Of a stretch of DNA of 64,000 bases, positions 1 to 8,808 are shown one piece after another. The stretch is from Tannerellaceae bacterium. Lineage in GTDB: Bacteria > Bacteroidota > Bacteroidia > Bacteroidales > Tannerellaceae. The notes under the pieces were generated by a model that did not search any database, had not been told where the DNA came from, and was given only the letters and a program-made list of their open reading frames with translations. Numbering within the stretch: the stretch's first letter is position 1; every line of letters starts with the position of its first letter. The translations under genes and the position numbers were made by a program. The stretch covers positions 1 through 64,000 of the forward strand of contig JAIRPK010000062.1 in the NCBI GenBank assembly GCA_031257015.1, in the 5' to 3' direction.

Positions 1-108
1 GGGTGATTGGCGTTAGTATGGGAGATTTGTGGGGGGTGAGTTGGGTGTTTGTGGAGGTGTCAGGGGGGTGGAATGTGGGTTGAGAGCCGTTCGTCTGAAA
101 ATTTGTTT

Positions 109-116
109 TATATTTG
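109..116 (+). promoter_or_regulatory. Possible -7 promoter box for the acyl-CoA ligase
   Basis: TATATTTG matches the Bacteroidetes -7 consensus TAnnTTTG and lies 22 bases before the proposed GTG start. No TTTG/TTG is found about 19 bases upstream, so only half of the promoter is visible. The first 100 bases of the window are G-rich and hold no recognisable gene. Confidence 0.4.
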
Positions 117-138
117 CCCGAAATAAAAATTATTGATA

Positions 139-1956
139 GTGAATAATATACATTTCGCCGAGTTGATTCATCGGCAAGCGGGTAAATATGGCAGGCGAGC
201 TGCGTTGCGTTTTCGCGACGACCGGTTGAATAAGTGGACGTCTATTTCGTGGATGGGGTTTGCGGAGGCGGTTATGTCGGCTGCCAAGGCTATGGCTGAG
301 TTTGGGATTGACGTGCAGGATAATGTGGGTTTGTATGCTCAGAATATGCCGGAGTGTTTGATTACGGATTTTGCGGCTTATGCTAACAGAGCGGCGGCGG
401 TTCCGATGTATTCGACAAGCTCGCCTGCGCAGGTGGAGTATATTGTCAGGGATGCGTCGATTGGGATGCTGTTCGTGGGTGAGCAGCTGCAGTATAATAA
501 TGCGTTTATTGTGCAGAGGGCTTGTCCGGAGGTGTTGAAGCGGCTGGTTGTTTTTGACAGGAATGTGAAGTTGAATCCGGACGACAGGTCGTCTGTTTAT
601 TTCGATGATTTCCGCCGGTTGGGGGATAATGCGAATGTGGATGCGGTTGTGAAGGTGCGGATGATGGGGGCTTCGGCGGATGATGTGGCGACGATTATTT
701 ATACGTCGGGGACGACGGGATTGCCTAAGGGGGTGGTCCTGAATCACAGTTGTTTTATGGAGTGCATGCGGATTCATGCAGAGAGGCTGCCGAATGTGAA
801 TGACAGTGATGTGTCAATGTGTTTCCTGCCGCTTACGCATATATTTGAGAAGGCGTGGGCGTACTTCTGTCTGTATGTCGGCGCAGAGGTTGCGATTAAC
901 CGTGACCCTAAGTTGATACAGATGACGCTGCCGGAGGTGAGGCCGACGATGATGTGTAATGTGCCTCGCTTCTGGGAGAAGGTGTATGCCGGTGCGCTGG
1001 GGAAGATTGAGGGTTTTCCGCCGTTTTTGCGGAGGATTGCCGGGCGGGCGGTGAGAACCGGATATGCGTATAACATGGAGTATTGCAACGTGGGAAGGAA
1101 GGCGCCGCTGGCTTTGAAATGGATGTTCGCTGTTTATGACAGGTTGCTTTTCAGGATGATTAGGAGGACGCTCGGCATTGAGAGGGGGAAGATTTTCCCG
1201 GTTGCAGGGGCGCCGCTTTCTGATGAGGTGAACAGTTTTTTGCAGTCGGTTAATATTCCGGTTGTTTATGGGTATGGATTGAGCGAGACGACGGCGACTG
1301 TTTCGTTTTGCCCCATGGGGGGCTTTACGATGGGGAGTGTCGGGACGGTCATGCCTGGGCTGGAGGTGAGGGTTGATCCGGTTAGCAGCGAGATTCAGGT
1401 TAGGGGGAAGACGGTGACGTCGGGGTATTATAACAGGCCTGAAGATAATGCGAAAGCGTTTACGCCTGACGGTTTTTTCCGTACCGGCGACGCGGGCAGG
1501 CTTGAGGGGGATACGCTGTATTTTACGGAGCGTATCAAGGATTTGTACAAGACGTCTAACGGGAAGTATATAGCTCCGCAGGCGATTGAATCGCTGATGG
1601 CGAATGACCGGTTTATTGCGCAGGTGGCGGTCGTCGGCGATGGGAGAAAGTTTGTGGGCGCCTTGCTTGTGCCTGACTTTGAGGTGCTGGAGAGCTATGC
1701 GGCATCGAAGGGGATTGCGTATGCGAATCGCGAGGAGTTGATTGGCCGGAGGGAGATTGTCCGGCTTATCGAATCGAGGGTTGAGGAGAGGCAGAAAGAT
1801 TTGGCTTCGCATGAGAAGATTAAGCGGATTGCATTGCTGGCGGAGCCATTCTCTATTGCCGGAGGGGAGCTTACGGATACGTTGAAATTGAAGCGTAATG
1901 CTATTCTGGAGAAGTATGAAATTATAATTGAATCTATATATGATGAAGGTAAATAA
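139..1956 (+). CDS. Long-chain fatty acid-CoA ligase (AMP-forming)
   Basis: A cytoplasmic or membrane-associated enzyme that activates fatty acids to acyl-CoA through an acyl-adenylate. The ANL-superfamily P-loop (YTSGTTGLPKG) is near residue 185, the A5 motif GYGLSETTA near 377 and FRTGD near 447, and the length of about 605 residues is normal for this FadD-like family. I chose GTG at 139 because family members usually begin with M-N-N followed by the H-x-AELIH segment seen here; TTG at 133 in the same frame is the alternative. The 3' end overlaps the start of the GH30 gene by about 17 bases, so the two are probably translationally coupled. Chain-length preference cannot be read from sequence. 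Confidence 0.9.
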   Translation: MNNIHFAELIHRQAGKYGRRAALRFRDDRLNKWTSISWMGFAEAVMSAAKAMAEFGIDVQDNVGLYAQNMPECLITDFAAYANRAAAVPMYSTSSPAQVEYIVRDASIGMLFVGEQLQYNNAFIVQRACPEVLKRLVVFDRNVKLNPDDRSSVYFDDFRRLGDNANVDAVVKVRMMGASADDVATIIYTSGTTGLPKGVVLNHSCFMECMRIHAERLPNVNDSDVSMCFLPLTHIFEKAWAYFCLYVGAEVAINRDPKLIQMTLPEVRPTMMCNVPRFWEKVYAGALGKIEGFPPFLRRIAGRAVRTGYAYNMEYCNVGRKAPLALKWMFAVYDRLLFRMIRRTLGIERGKIFPVAGAPLSDEVNSFLQSVNIPVVYGYGLSETTATVSFCPMGGFTMGSVGTVMPGLEVRVDPVSSEIQVRGKTVTSGYYNRPEDNAKAFTPDGFFRTGDAGRLEGDTLYFTERIKDLYKTSNGKYIAPQAIESLMANDRFIAQVAVVGDGRKFVGALLVPDFEVLESYAASKGIAYANREELIGRREIVRLIESRVEERQKDLASHEKIKRIALLAEPFSIAGGELTDTLKLKRNAILEKYEIIIESIYDEGK

Positions 1957-3382
1957 AGTATTAGTTCCGGCGCTTGCCCTGGCAGTCATGTCATGCTCGA
2001 AGGCTCCGTCGGTTATCGAATTTGTGACTACCACGGAGACAGATGCGTGGGAGATGTGCTCAACGGCAGTTTCTGCTGGGCGTGCTAACGGAAAAGAGGC
2101 TGATATACAGCTTGACACGGCGAAGGTTGAACAGACGATTGAGGGTTTCGGCTCGTGCTTTAACGAACTGGGCGCCCTGGCGTTTATCCTTCTTGACGAG
2201 GCGCAGAAGGACAGCGTTATGCGCGAACTTTTCAGCCCACGACTGGGTGCGAACTTCACTGTCTGCCGCACGCCGGTAGGAGCGAATGATTTCGCAAGGG
2301 AGTGGTATTCCTATAATGAGACGGAGGGGGATTTCGACATGAAGAACTTCTCGATCGAGACGGACAGGGAAATGTTACTCCCGTTTATCAAGGAGGCTTT
2401 ACGGCATAATCCGGAGCTGAGGATATGGGCGTCGCCATGGTCGCCTCCGTCGTGGATGAAGCATAACAAGCACTATGCGTCAAGACCGCAACATACGCAG
2501 GAGTATGATAACGGATTGCCGAAAGAGCGTGAGGGTTTCGAGGGAACGGATATGTTTATTCGTGAGGATGCTTATCTGAATGCTTATGCGAAATACTTCG
2601 GCAAATATGTGGATGCGTACAGGCAGGAAGGGGTGAATATCTTTGCTATTATGCCGCAGAATGAGTTTAATTCTGCACAGGTATTCCCTAGCTGCTGCTG
2701 GACTGCTGCCGGCTTGGCTGAGTTTACAGGGCGGTATCTTGGGCCTGCAATGGCAGAGCGTAATGTAGAAGTAATGTTCGGAACGATGGAGCGTCCTAAC
2801 GAGGCTCTGGTGGATACGGTATTGAATGATTCCCAGGCGGCAGGCTTTGTAAAAGGCGTTGGATTTCAATGGGCAGGAAAGGATGCTTTGCCGGGGATTC
2901 ATAAGCGTTATCCTGGCCTTCGACTGTATCAGACAGAGCAGGAATGTGGCGATGGGAAGAATGATTGGGCGGGCGCCGTTTATTCATGGAATCTCATGAG
3001 GCATTATCTTGATAATGGCGTTTCGGTTTATCTGTACTGGAATACTGCTTTGCCTGAAGGCGCCCCAAGTCATTGGGGTTGGCGGCAAAATTCGCTGGTG
3101 ACGGTCAGCCAGGTTGGAGATACGGAGATGTTCGCTTACAGATATACTCATGAATATTATGTGTTGAAGCATGTGAGCCATTATGTGATGCCGGGAGCGA
3201 GGAAGCTGGCGCTTGAAGGCGAATATCGGAATGTGCTTGCTTTTCGCAATCCGGATAATAGCATCGTCGTGGTTGCAGGTAATGAGGACGAGGGGGACAG
3301 GGTTGTTTCCACAGCTATTAACAATCATCTTTATCGCTTGCCGCTGAAGGGCAATTCACTGAGTACAATCATTATTAGATAA
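1940..3382 (+). CDS. GH30-family glucosylceramidase-like lipoprotein
   Basis: A glycoside hydrolase family 30 enzyme, the family of glucosylceramidases and beta-1,6-glucanases. An N-terminal hydrophobic segment ends in a lipobox (A-V-M-S-C), so it should be a lipoprotein at the cell surface or periplasm. Family signatures are WASPWSPPSWMK near residue 163, the acid/base Glu in MPQNEF near 237 and the nucleophile Glu in TEQE near 332, followed by the short beta domain. The length of about 480 residues is typical. Start is ATG at 1940 or 1943, inside the 3' end of the acyl-CoA ligase gene. GH30 subfamilies differ in substrate, so glucosylceramide is inferred, partly from the lipid-enzyme neighbour. 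Confidence 0.88.
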   Translation: MMKVNKVLVPALALAVMSCSKAPSVIEFVTTTETDAWEMCSTAVSAGRANGKEADIQLDTAKVEQTIEGFGSCFNELGALAFILLDEAQKDSVMRELFSPRLGANFTVCRTPVGANDFAREWYSYNETEGDFDMKNFSIETDREMLLPFIKEALRHNPELRIWASPWSPPSWMKHNKHYASRPQHTQEYDNGLPKEREGFEGTDMFIREDAYLNAYAKYFGKYVDAYRQEGVNIFAIMPQNEFNSAQVFPSCCWTAAGLAEFTGRYLGPAMAERNVEVMFGTMERPNEALVDTVLNDSQAAGFVKGVGFQWAGKDALPGIHKRYPGLRLYQTEQECGDGKNDWAGAVYSWNLMRHYLDNGVSVYLYWNTALPEGAPSHWGWRQNSLVTVSQVGDTEMFAYRYTHEYYVLKHVSHYVMPGARKLALEGEYRNVLAFRNPDNSIVVVAGNEDEGDRVVSTAINNHLYRLPLKGNSLSTIIIR

Positions 3383-3384
3383 CC

Positions 3385-3406
3385 GTAGGGAGGGCAGCCT
3401 CCCTAC
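3385..3406 (+). terminator. Rho-independent terminator after the GH30 gene
   Basis: A perfect 9-bp stem (GTAGGGAGG/CCTCCCTAC) with a 4-base loop starts three bases after the GH30 stop and is followed by a T-rich stretch. Confidence 0.8.
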
Positions 3407-3509
3407 TGGTATTGTTCTTATTTTTCTTGTTTCAGATAACAAATAACACAAATACAATGGGCATGAAATTGCAACAACGTTTACATTTATAATTATTCAA
3501 ACCAACGTT

Positions 3510-4319
3510 ATGACATATACTAACAATCACAGAATCGCCAAAAAGATGAGAGCCGCTCTCATTCTCTTATTCTCAATTTTCTCCTTCCCCTTTATTTATT
3601 CACAAAAAGCGCTTGATTACTGGCAGGCGGCCAGAAGTGGCGATGCGGATGCACAGCTTAATCTCGCCCTTTGCTATTATGCTGGAGAGGGAGGAGTGCC
3701 CAAGGATGGGAATACGGCTCTTTACTGGTTGGAGAAAGCATTAAGCGGCAAGAATCAGAATTGTCCTGCGGCTGAAATACTTATCCGCAACCTTGAAACG
3801 CAGGGATTTTCTTCCTCACGGGCAAGATTGAGCCTGCCATCCCCGATGGCGCAACGTCCAACCCCGTCGTTTAATCCGTACAGCGTGCCTCAGCAGGCGG
3901 CAAGGGCAACCGGTAAACGATTCATCAACTGGATGGTGCCTCTTATCGAACATAATATAATGGCGGACGGAAAGAAGGGCATGAACATACATGCCTCCTT
4001 TACGGTCGGCAATATGATTAACCGTAACATGAAATGCTCAGCCTTTTTCCGTATAAAGGATGGGCCGATACTTACTTCGACGAACAAAAACTTTCAATCG
4101 TCCAGGGGCGAACTGGTTGTCTCCACGGATATTGTTCCGGATACGCAGAATGCTTCATACGAGGATGTGGTTCTGTTCATCCCTTATGACGAGTTTGATT
4201 TAGTGCCCGGCAAACGGCACGATCTTGTATGCGGCGTGGCCTTGTTTGGACAATCGACCAAAACTAACAAGTGGGAATGTTATATTAGTAGCGATATGAA
4301 TTTCTGGTTAAAGAAGTAA
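3510..4319 (+). CDS. Secreted Sel1-repeat protein
   Basis: An N-terminal hydrophobic segment (residues about 13-32, ending F-I-Y-S-Q-K) suggests a cleaved signal peptide. It is followed by a Sel1-like repeat (YWQAARSGDADAQLNLALCY, then a second helix with ALYWLEKAL), a TPR-like interaction fold. The C-terminal half, from about residue 130, is a beta-rich region I do not recognise; it may be a ligand-binding or anchoring domain. ATG at 3510 is used; ATG at 3546 would give a shorter signal peptide. It stands alone between two terminators. Function unknown; a periplasmic adaptor role is only a guess from the repeat. Confidence 0.75.
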   Translation: MTYTNNHRIAKKMRAALILLFSIFSFPFIYSQKALDYWQAARSGDADAQLNLALCYYAGEGGVPKDGNTALYWLEKALSGKNQNCPAAEILIRNLETQGFSSSRARLSLPSPMAQRPTPSFNPYSVPQQAARATGKRFINWMVPLIEHNIMADGKKGMNIHASFTVGNMINRNMKCSAFFRIKDGPILTSTNKNFQSSRGELVVSTDIVPDTQNASYEDVVLFIPYDEFDLVPGKRHDLVCGVALFGQSTKTNKWECYISSDMNFWLKK

Positions 4320-4390
4320 GGCTTGGAGTGAATCTCTTTTGCCTTGGGCGGCGAGAGCGTATCTTGTTCGCCTGTTTTCTTTCTTTAAAC

Positions 4391-4430
4391 CGAAGAGCCG
4401 CTTTCCGATATTCAGGAAAGCGGCTCTTCG
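4391..4430. terminator. Bidirectional terminator between convergent genes
   Basis: A perfect 16-bp inverted repeat (4391-4406 and 4415-4430) with an 8-base loop lies between the Sel1 gene on the plus strand and sufE on the minus strand. It has no long T tract, but its position and perfect stem support shared termination. Confidence 0.7.
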
Positions 4431-4506
4431 GCGTTGAGGGAGATGGGGATGTTATACATTATTATATGTACAGTTTTTGGATAGGGTGTTCGGAATCTAT
4501 GATGCC

Positions 4507-4932
4507 TTAGTTCGCGATACCGCGGAATGAAAGGGCGTACATTCTCATTTGTTTCGCCATAGCCATGAGGCCGTTGGAGCGGGTAGGGGACAGATGCGCT
4601 CGAAGGCCAATGCGATCGATGAAATACAGGTCGGCGTCGAGTATTTCCTGAGGCGTATGGCCGGACAGGATGTTGATGAGGAGAGAGACGATGCCTTTCA
4701 CGATTAATGCGTCGCTGTCGCCCTGGAACTTGACTGTCCCGTCGGTATAGTCGGCTTGAAGCCATACGCGGCTTTGGCATCCTTCGATAAGATTGTTTTC
4801 GGTCTTGTATTTCTCGTCCAGCGGGGGAAGAGAATTGCCAAGCTCGATGAGCTGCGAGTATTTATCCATCCAGTCGTCAAAGAGGCTGAAGAGGTCAATG
4901 ATTTCGTCTTGAAGTTCGTTTATGCTTTTCAT
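4507..4932 (-). CDS. sufE: Cysteine desulfuration protein SufE
   Basis: SufE accepts persulfide sulfur from the desulfurase SufS for Fe-S cluster assembly in the cytoplasm. The active Cys is residue 52 in NLIEGCQSRVW, the same place as in characterised SufE proteins, and the 141-residue length fits. The C-terminal half (IGLRAHLSPTRSNGL) is also family-typical. The start lies 11 bases after the stop of the upstream M28/glutaminyl-cyclase gene, so the two are probably co-transcribed. No other suf gene is in the window. Confidence 0.93.
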   Translation of the reverse strand: MKSINELQDEIIDLFSLFDDWMDKYSQLIELGNSLPPLDEKYKTENNLIEGCQSRVWLQADYTDGTVKFQGDSDALIVKGIVSLLINILSGHTPQEILDADLYFIDRIGLRAHLSPTRSNGLMAMAKQMRMYALSFRGIAN

Positions 4933-4943
4933 CTTTCAGCGTA

Positions 4944-5936
4944 TCAGTAATTATAAATGACTTCTAGAACGGTTTGGCCGACGGCCTTGAGAGTTTCTTT
5001 GCTTATGACGCCGAGATTGTCATTGTGCGTGTGCCAGTGCGAGGCAAAGCCGCTGGGCGTGTTCGTATCGTAGTTGATGATGTCTATGCAGGGGATGCGC
5101 CGACCGGAGATGACATACTGATGGTCATCAATAATGTAACCGCCTTTTTGATCGATGAAATAACGGCCATAGCCAAGGTTGCGTGCAGCGTTCCAGACTT
5201 TATCTACTATTTGAGGAGCTTTTTCCATAGAGGTATATTCTTTCAAAAAGGTGGCGTTGCGGGCGCCGACCATGTCGAGTAATATGCCGAACCGGGCTGT
5301 GTAGTTGGGAACGTGAGGGTTCTTCGACCAGAATTGGGAACCGAGGCACCAAGTGTCCGGCCTGCTGTTTGTCTTCTCAAATTCGGGAGAGCCGTAATCC
5401 TCGGCGTCGAACAGGATGATGTCAATCCCTGTGGAGGGAGGCGTCTGCCCGATTTGTCTCGCAATCTCCAGGAGGATGCCTGCACCGCTGCCGCCGTCGT
5501 CCGCTCCATCAATAGGGAGGTGTTGCCGGGAACTGTCCGTTTCGCGGTCGGCGCAGGGGCGTGAATCCCAGTGGGCGAAAAGCAGGATGCGTTGAGTTTC
5601 GGATGGATTGAAGGAGGCAATGATGTTCCGAGCTGATAATCGGTCGCCATTGTAGGCCGTGAGCGTCATTTCCTGTATGTGCATTTGTCCTCCGAGGCGC
5701 TGAAGCTCTGCGGACAGGTAGTCGCCGCATGATCGGTGAGCCGGCGTGTTCGGAACGCGCGGGCCGAAGCTGACCTGGTTCTGGACATATATATATGCGC
5801 TGTCCGCATTGAAAATGGGCGTATGGACGGCTTGGGGAGTGTTGTTGCCGGCTTTTCCGGTTTCGCCGGAGCCTTTGTTCGCGCAGGAGACTAATATTCC
5901 GCCGCACGCGAGAAGGATAATTTTTAATGTGTTCAT
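4944..5936 (-). CDS. M28-fold glutaminyl-peptide cyclotransferase-like lipoprotein
   Basis: A zinc-dependent M28-fold protein with a lipoprotein signal (L-V-S-C at residue 18). Metal-ligand motifs are HWDSRP near residue 122, DGADDGGSG near 143, DAEDYG near 178 and the late WHTHND near 299. This set matches the type II glutaminyl cyclase of Porphyromonas and relatives, which converts N-terminal Gln of exported proteins to pyroglutamate. Bacteroidetes often expose N-terminal Gln after signal cleavage, so such an enzyme would be broadly useful in the periplasm. A plain aminopeptidase activity cannot be excluded. It lies directly upstream of sufE. Confidence 0.85.
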   Translation of the reverse strand: MNTLKIILLACGGILVSCANKGSGETGKAGNNTPQAVHTPIFNADSAYIYVQNQVSFGPRVPNTPAHRSCGDYLSAELQRLGGQMHIQEMTLTAYNGDRLSARNIIASFNPSETQRILLFAHWDSRPCADRETDSSRQHLPIDGADDGGSGAGILLEIARQIGQTPPSTGIDIILFDAEDYGSPEFEKTNSRPDTWCLGSQFWSKNPHVPNYTARFGILLDMVGARNATFLKEYTSMEKAPQIVDKVWNAARNLGYGRYFIDQKGGYIIDDHQYVISGRRIPCIDIINYDTNTPSGFASHWHTHNDNLGVISKETLKAVGQTVLEVIYNY

Positions 5937-5963
5937 ATTATTGCGCTCTTTTTTTTATTGTTG

Positions 5964-5971
5964 CAAAGATA
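5964..5971 (-). promoter_or_regulatory. -7 promoter box for the M28/QC-sufE unit
   Basis: The minus strand reads TATCTTTG, a perfect TAnnTTTG box, 27 bases upstream of the ATG at 5936. No TTTG is seen at the -33 position. Confidence 0.55.
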
Positions 5972-6448
5972 GTCAAACTCGCCTTATTCCCCGGAGCCTT
6001 CCTGTCGAGGGATTTGGGGGAGATGGGATGGCTGATGGCGATGGAGGCAAAATGTGTGGGGAGTTTGTATATGCCGGAGAATTTCGTTTACTTCACGGAA
6101 AAATCAACATGAAGCAAGAATCAGTAAATCCACTTGTCGCCTAATGATCGAATACATTATTATAACCGCTCCATTTTTCTTCTTTTCCCTTTTCCCCCGA
6201 ATGGCTTTGCGCATTTCGCTGCAAGGCGAATGTTTCTCCAGGATGCCCTGGGGAGCGGGGCGTGCTTGTCGTCGGGCGGCACGAGAGGCAGAAGTCGTCT
6301 TTGATACATATAATATTATGGTGTATGATAAGGGGCTGCTTGTTTTGGGATTGTCATGAGTTTGGTTGGTTTCCTGTTGCGGGGCGCGGACCGAATGGCC
6401 GGCCTTATGGTTTGAAATTTTATGTGTTTATGTTTAATATGATAAAGT
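5972..6448. other. Intergenic region without a recognised gene
   Basis: About 480 bases between two divergent transcription units. Only short overlapping ORFs without family features are open here, and no clear promoter for the downstream DUF6599 gene was found; TATGGTTTG near 6408 is off consensus by one base. Confidence 0.5.
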
Positions 6449-7333
6449 ATGAGAAATTTTTGTGCGGTTTTGGTTGTCGCGGCTGGGATTTTCTTCCCGG
6501 CCGGGGGGGTGGCTCAAAAGCTGGAGGTGATGAAGCTGCTGCCGGATGAGTTTAAGGAATACAGGGCTACGGACTGGCTGGACTATTCGGGCGAGGCTCT
6601 TTATGATTATATAAATGGCGGGGCGGAGATGTATATGTCTTACGGGCTGGTCGGCATGACCGGATGCAAGTATAACGGAGAGGGTATGCCGCAGATTACG
6701 GTCGAGGTTTATGAAATGACGGAATCCAGGAATGCGTTCGGCGTATTTACGCAGAATCGGGACAGGGAGGAATATGATTACGGTCAGGGGTCGCAAAGCT
6801 TTAATGATTTTATCCTTTTTTGGAAGGACAAGTATTTCGTTATCGTTTCTGCGCAGAAGGCGACGCCCGAAAGCACGGAGGCTATCCGTTTCATGGCCAA
6901 GACTGTCGACAAGGCGATCGAAGGGAAGGGAACCGTACCGGCGATTGTCGACGCGCTCCCAAGGGAAGGGCTTATGGCTGCCGGATTCCTTTATTTCCAT
7001 CATTATATATGGCTTAATGCGTATATGTTTATTGCTGATTTTAATATCCTGAATATCGGGGCGGCGACTGATGCCGTGCTGGGGAAGTATGGCCCGTCGG
7101 ATGCGCGGGCGATTCTGCTGCTGGTTGATTATCCCGACAGTGGCGAGGCGATTGTGGCCGGAAGGCAGCTGAGGGACAAATATGCGCCGGAATGGACTGA
7201 GCAGGCGCCCGCCGTAATTCTTGAGGACGGGAGCTGGTTTGCGCTCGGAATAATGGGACGCCGCCTGGTCGCCGTCTTTAACGGGAACAGTCGGGAGCAG
7301 GCGGACTGGCTGCTTAACTCGGTTAATAAATAG
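6449..7333 (+). CDS. DUF6599 family secreted protein
   Basis: A signal peptide (residues 1-22, ending G-G-V-A-Q) precedes a domain with the block LYDYINGGAEMYMSYGL, which I recognise as typical of the DUF6599 family, found in Bacteroidetes and other phyla. The rest alternates beta strands and includes VEVYEM, FGVFTQNRD and a late GREQAD-like region. The family has no established function that I know of. It lies 138 bases before a DUF362 gene on the same strand; similar pairs with DUF362 proteins suggest a shared periplasmic role, but this is inference. Confidence 0.8.
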   Translation: MRNFCAVLVVAAGIFFPAGGVAQKLEVMKLLPDEFKEYRATDWLDYSGEALYDYINGGAEMYMSYGLVGMTGCKYNGEGMPQITVEVYEMTESRNAFGVFTQNRDREEYDYGQGSQSFNDFILFWKDKYFVIVSAQKATPESTEAIRFMAKTVDKAIEGKGTVPAIVDALPREGLMAAGFLYFHHYIWLNAYMFIADFNILNIGAATDAVLGKYGPSDARAILLLVDYPDSGEAIVAGRQLRDKYAPEWTEQAPAVILEDGSWFALGIMGRRLVAVFNGNSREQADWLLNSVNK

Positions 7334-7471
7334 CGAGGCGGGCCGAATGTCAAACTTTTTGTTTCGCTTTACTACTGAAAAAGATATTTGCCTGGGCATA
7401 TCCGGCTTTTGCCTCTTGTGCAGGTCTTGATATGCAGGTTTTTGGTTTCTATAAATAAATATTTTAAGTGT

Positions 7472-8362
7472 ATGGAAAATTTAACTCGCCGTGAATTGTT
7501 GAAACGGACAGCCGCCGCAGCTGTCAGCGCTCCATTGCTGCTTGCCAGACCCATTACGGCATGGGCCGATGCAAAGGAGACGAACAGTAAAGTAATTCTT
7601 ATCCGCAACCAAATGCTTTTTGCCGGAGGGGATGCGCCTGACCGCACGATCTGCGAACAGATGACCGACGAGGCGCTTTGCAGACTCACGGGCATCACGG
7701 ACAAGGCTAAGGCATGGGCGTCGATAATCAAACCGACTGACGTCGTGGGCATCAAAACCAATGCGTGGAACGGACTGCCTACACCGCCGGTAATGAACGA
7801 AATACTCAAGGAGAGGGTCATCGCCGCAGGCGTCGCGGAGGATAAAGTGAGCGTCGATGACCGAGGAGTGAAGAACAACACCGTCTTCCAAAACTCGACA
7901 GCCCTGATTAACATCAGGCCAATGCGAACTCATGCCTGGTCGGGCGTCGGAACATTGCTGAAGAACTATATAATGTTCGCACAGAAGCCCTCAGACTATC
8001 ATGAGGATTCCTGCTCCGTGCTTGGCAGCCTGCAGGAATTGCCGAGCGTAAAGGGAAAAACGAGGCTTCATATCCTCGTGATGTTTACTCCTCAGTTTCA
8101 CCATTTGGCTCCGAGCACCTTCTCCGAAGAGTTTAGCTGGAAATATTGCGGCCTGCTCGCGGGCTTTGACCCTGTGGCTGTCGATTCGGTCGGACTGCGA
8201 ATAATCGAGGCAAAGCGCCGGGAATATTTCAAGGAGGAGAGGCCGCTGAATCCGCCGGCAAAGCATATTGCCCTAGCCGATACGCGCTATCATCTTGGGA
8301 CTTCCGACCCGGCAAAAATTGAACTCGTCAAGCTGGGATGGACTGATAATTCTTTCGTTTAA
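7472..8362 (+). CDS. DUF362 domain protein with twin-arginine signal
   Basis: The protein begins MENLTRRELLK followed by a hydrophobic, Ala-rich stretch, a twin-arginine (Tat) signal of the form x-R-R-x-L-L-K, so export in folded form is likely. The remainder has DUF362 features: DVVGIKTNAW near residue 92, NIRPMRTHAWSGVGTLLKNY near 145, and a C-terminal FDPVAVDSVGLRIIE. Many DUF362 proteins carry a [4Fe-4S] ferredoxin domain, but none is seen here. ATG at 7472 was chosen because the upstream in-frame extension lacks any signal-like feature. The substrate is unknown. Confidence 0.82.
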   Translation: MENLTRRELLKRTAAAAVSAPLLLARPITAWADAKETNSKVILIRNQMLFAGGDAPDRTICEQMTDEALCRLTGITDKAKAWASIIKPTDVVGIKTNAWNGLPTPPVMNEILKERVIAAGVAEDKVSVDDRGVKNNTVFQNSTALINIRPMRTHAWSGVGTLLKNYIMFAQKPSDYHEDSCSVLGSLQELPSVKGKTRLHILVMFTPQFHHLAPSTFSEEFSWKYCGLLAGFDPVAVDSVGLRIIEAKRREYFKEERPLNPPAKHIALADTRYHLGTSDPAKIELVKLGWTDNSFV

Positions 8363-8377
8363 GCCGCTGCAAGGCTT
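8361..8377 (+). terminator. Weak terminator after the DUF362 gene
   Basis: A 5-bp stem (AAGCC/GGCTT) with a 7-base loop overlaps the stop codon and is followed by TTTTTG. The stem is short, so strength is doubtful. Confidence 0.45.
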
Positions 8378-8498
8378 TTTTGAATTTTGTATTATTTGAT
8401 TATTTGATGATAAGAGCAACACGGGGACGCGAAAGTTGGGCGATTTCAGACTCCAGGATTTCGTGTCTTCGTGTACTCTTTTTTGTCTGCAACTGGTT

Positions 8499-8687
8499 AT
8501 TTCGGGAATCCCGAAAGCTTCCCGGAGATTGTCGGGAAACTTTCGTGATTCTGAAAACCTTCACGACGCCGGGAAAAATGTTTTCGGGATTCCGGAAATT
8601 CTTCACGACGCAGGGAAAAATACTTTCGGGATTCCGGAACGGCTTCACGGAGCGGGGAGTGAAATCTTCGGGCGGCATGATTGCTTG
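8499..8687. repeat. Array A1: nine 21-bp units in 42-bp pairs
   Basis: Two alternating 21-bp half units repeat: one centred on a dyad of type TTTCGGGAATCCCGAAA, the other starting CACGACGC and running into GGGAAAAAT. CACGACGC-type starts lie at 8562, 8604 and 8646, exactly 42 bases apart. The first half unit (8499-8519) contains a perfect 7-bp inverted repeat. The array sits between the DUF362 gene and the promoter of the DUF4924 operon. It is open in several frames because 21 is a multiple of 3, but no credible gene is present. Confidence 0.85.
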
Positions 8688-8796
8688 CCTGACGGCGGGC
8701 GCAAAGTTTCTTTTTTCATTTACGGTTCTCTGCTTTACAATTGGAACGTATCTTTAATTCAAAATCTTCAACGCGCCCGATTCACGATTTTCGGGC

Positions 8797-8804
8797 TATC
8801 TTTG
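8797..8804 (+). promoter_or_regulatory. -7 box of the DUF4924-rfbD-prfC operon, probably leaderless
   Basis: TATCTTTG ends four bases before the ATG at 8809. Transcription in Bacteroidetes starts a few bases after this box, so the mRNA should begin at or within a base or two of the start codon. No -33 TTTG is seen. Confidence 0.6.
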
Positions 8805-8808
8805 CAGT

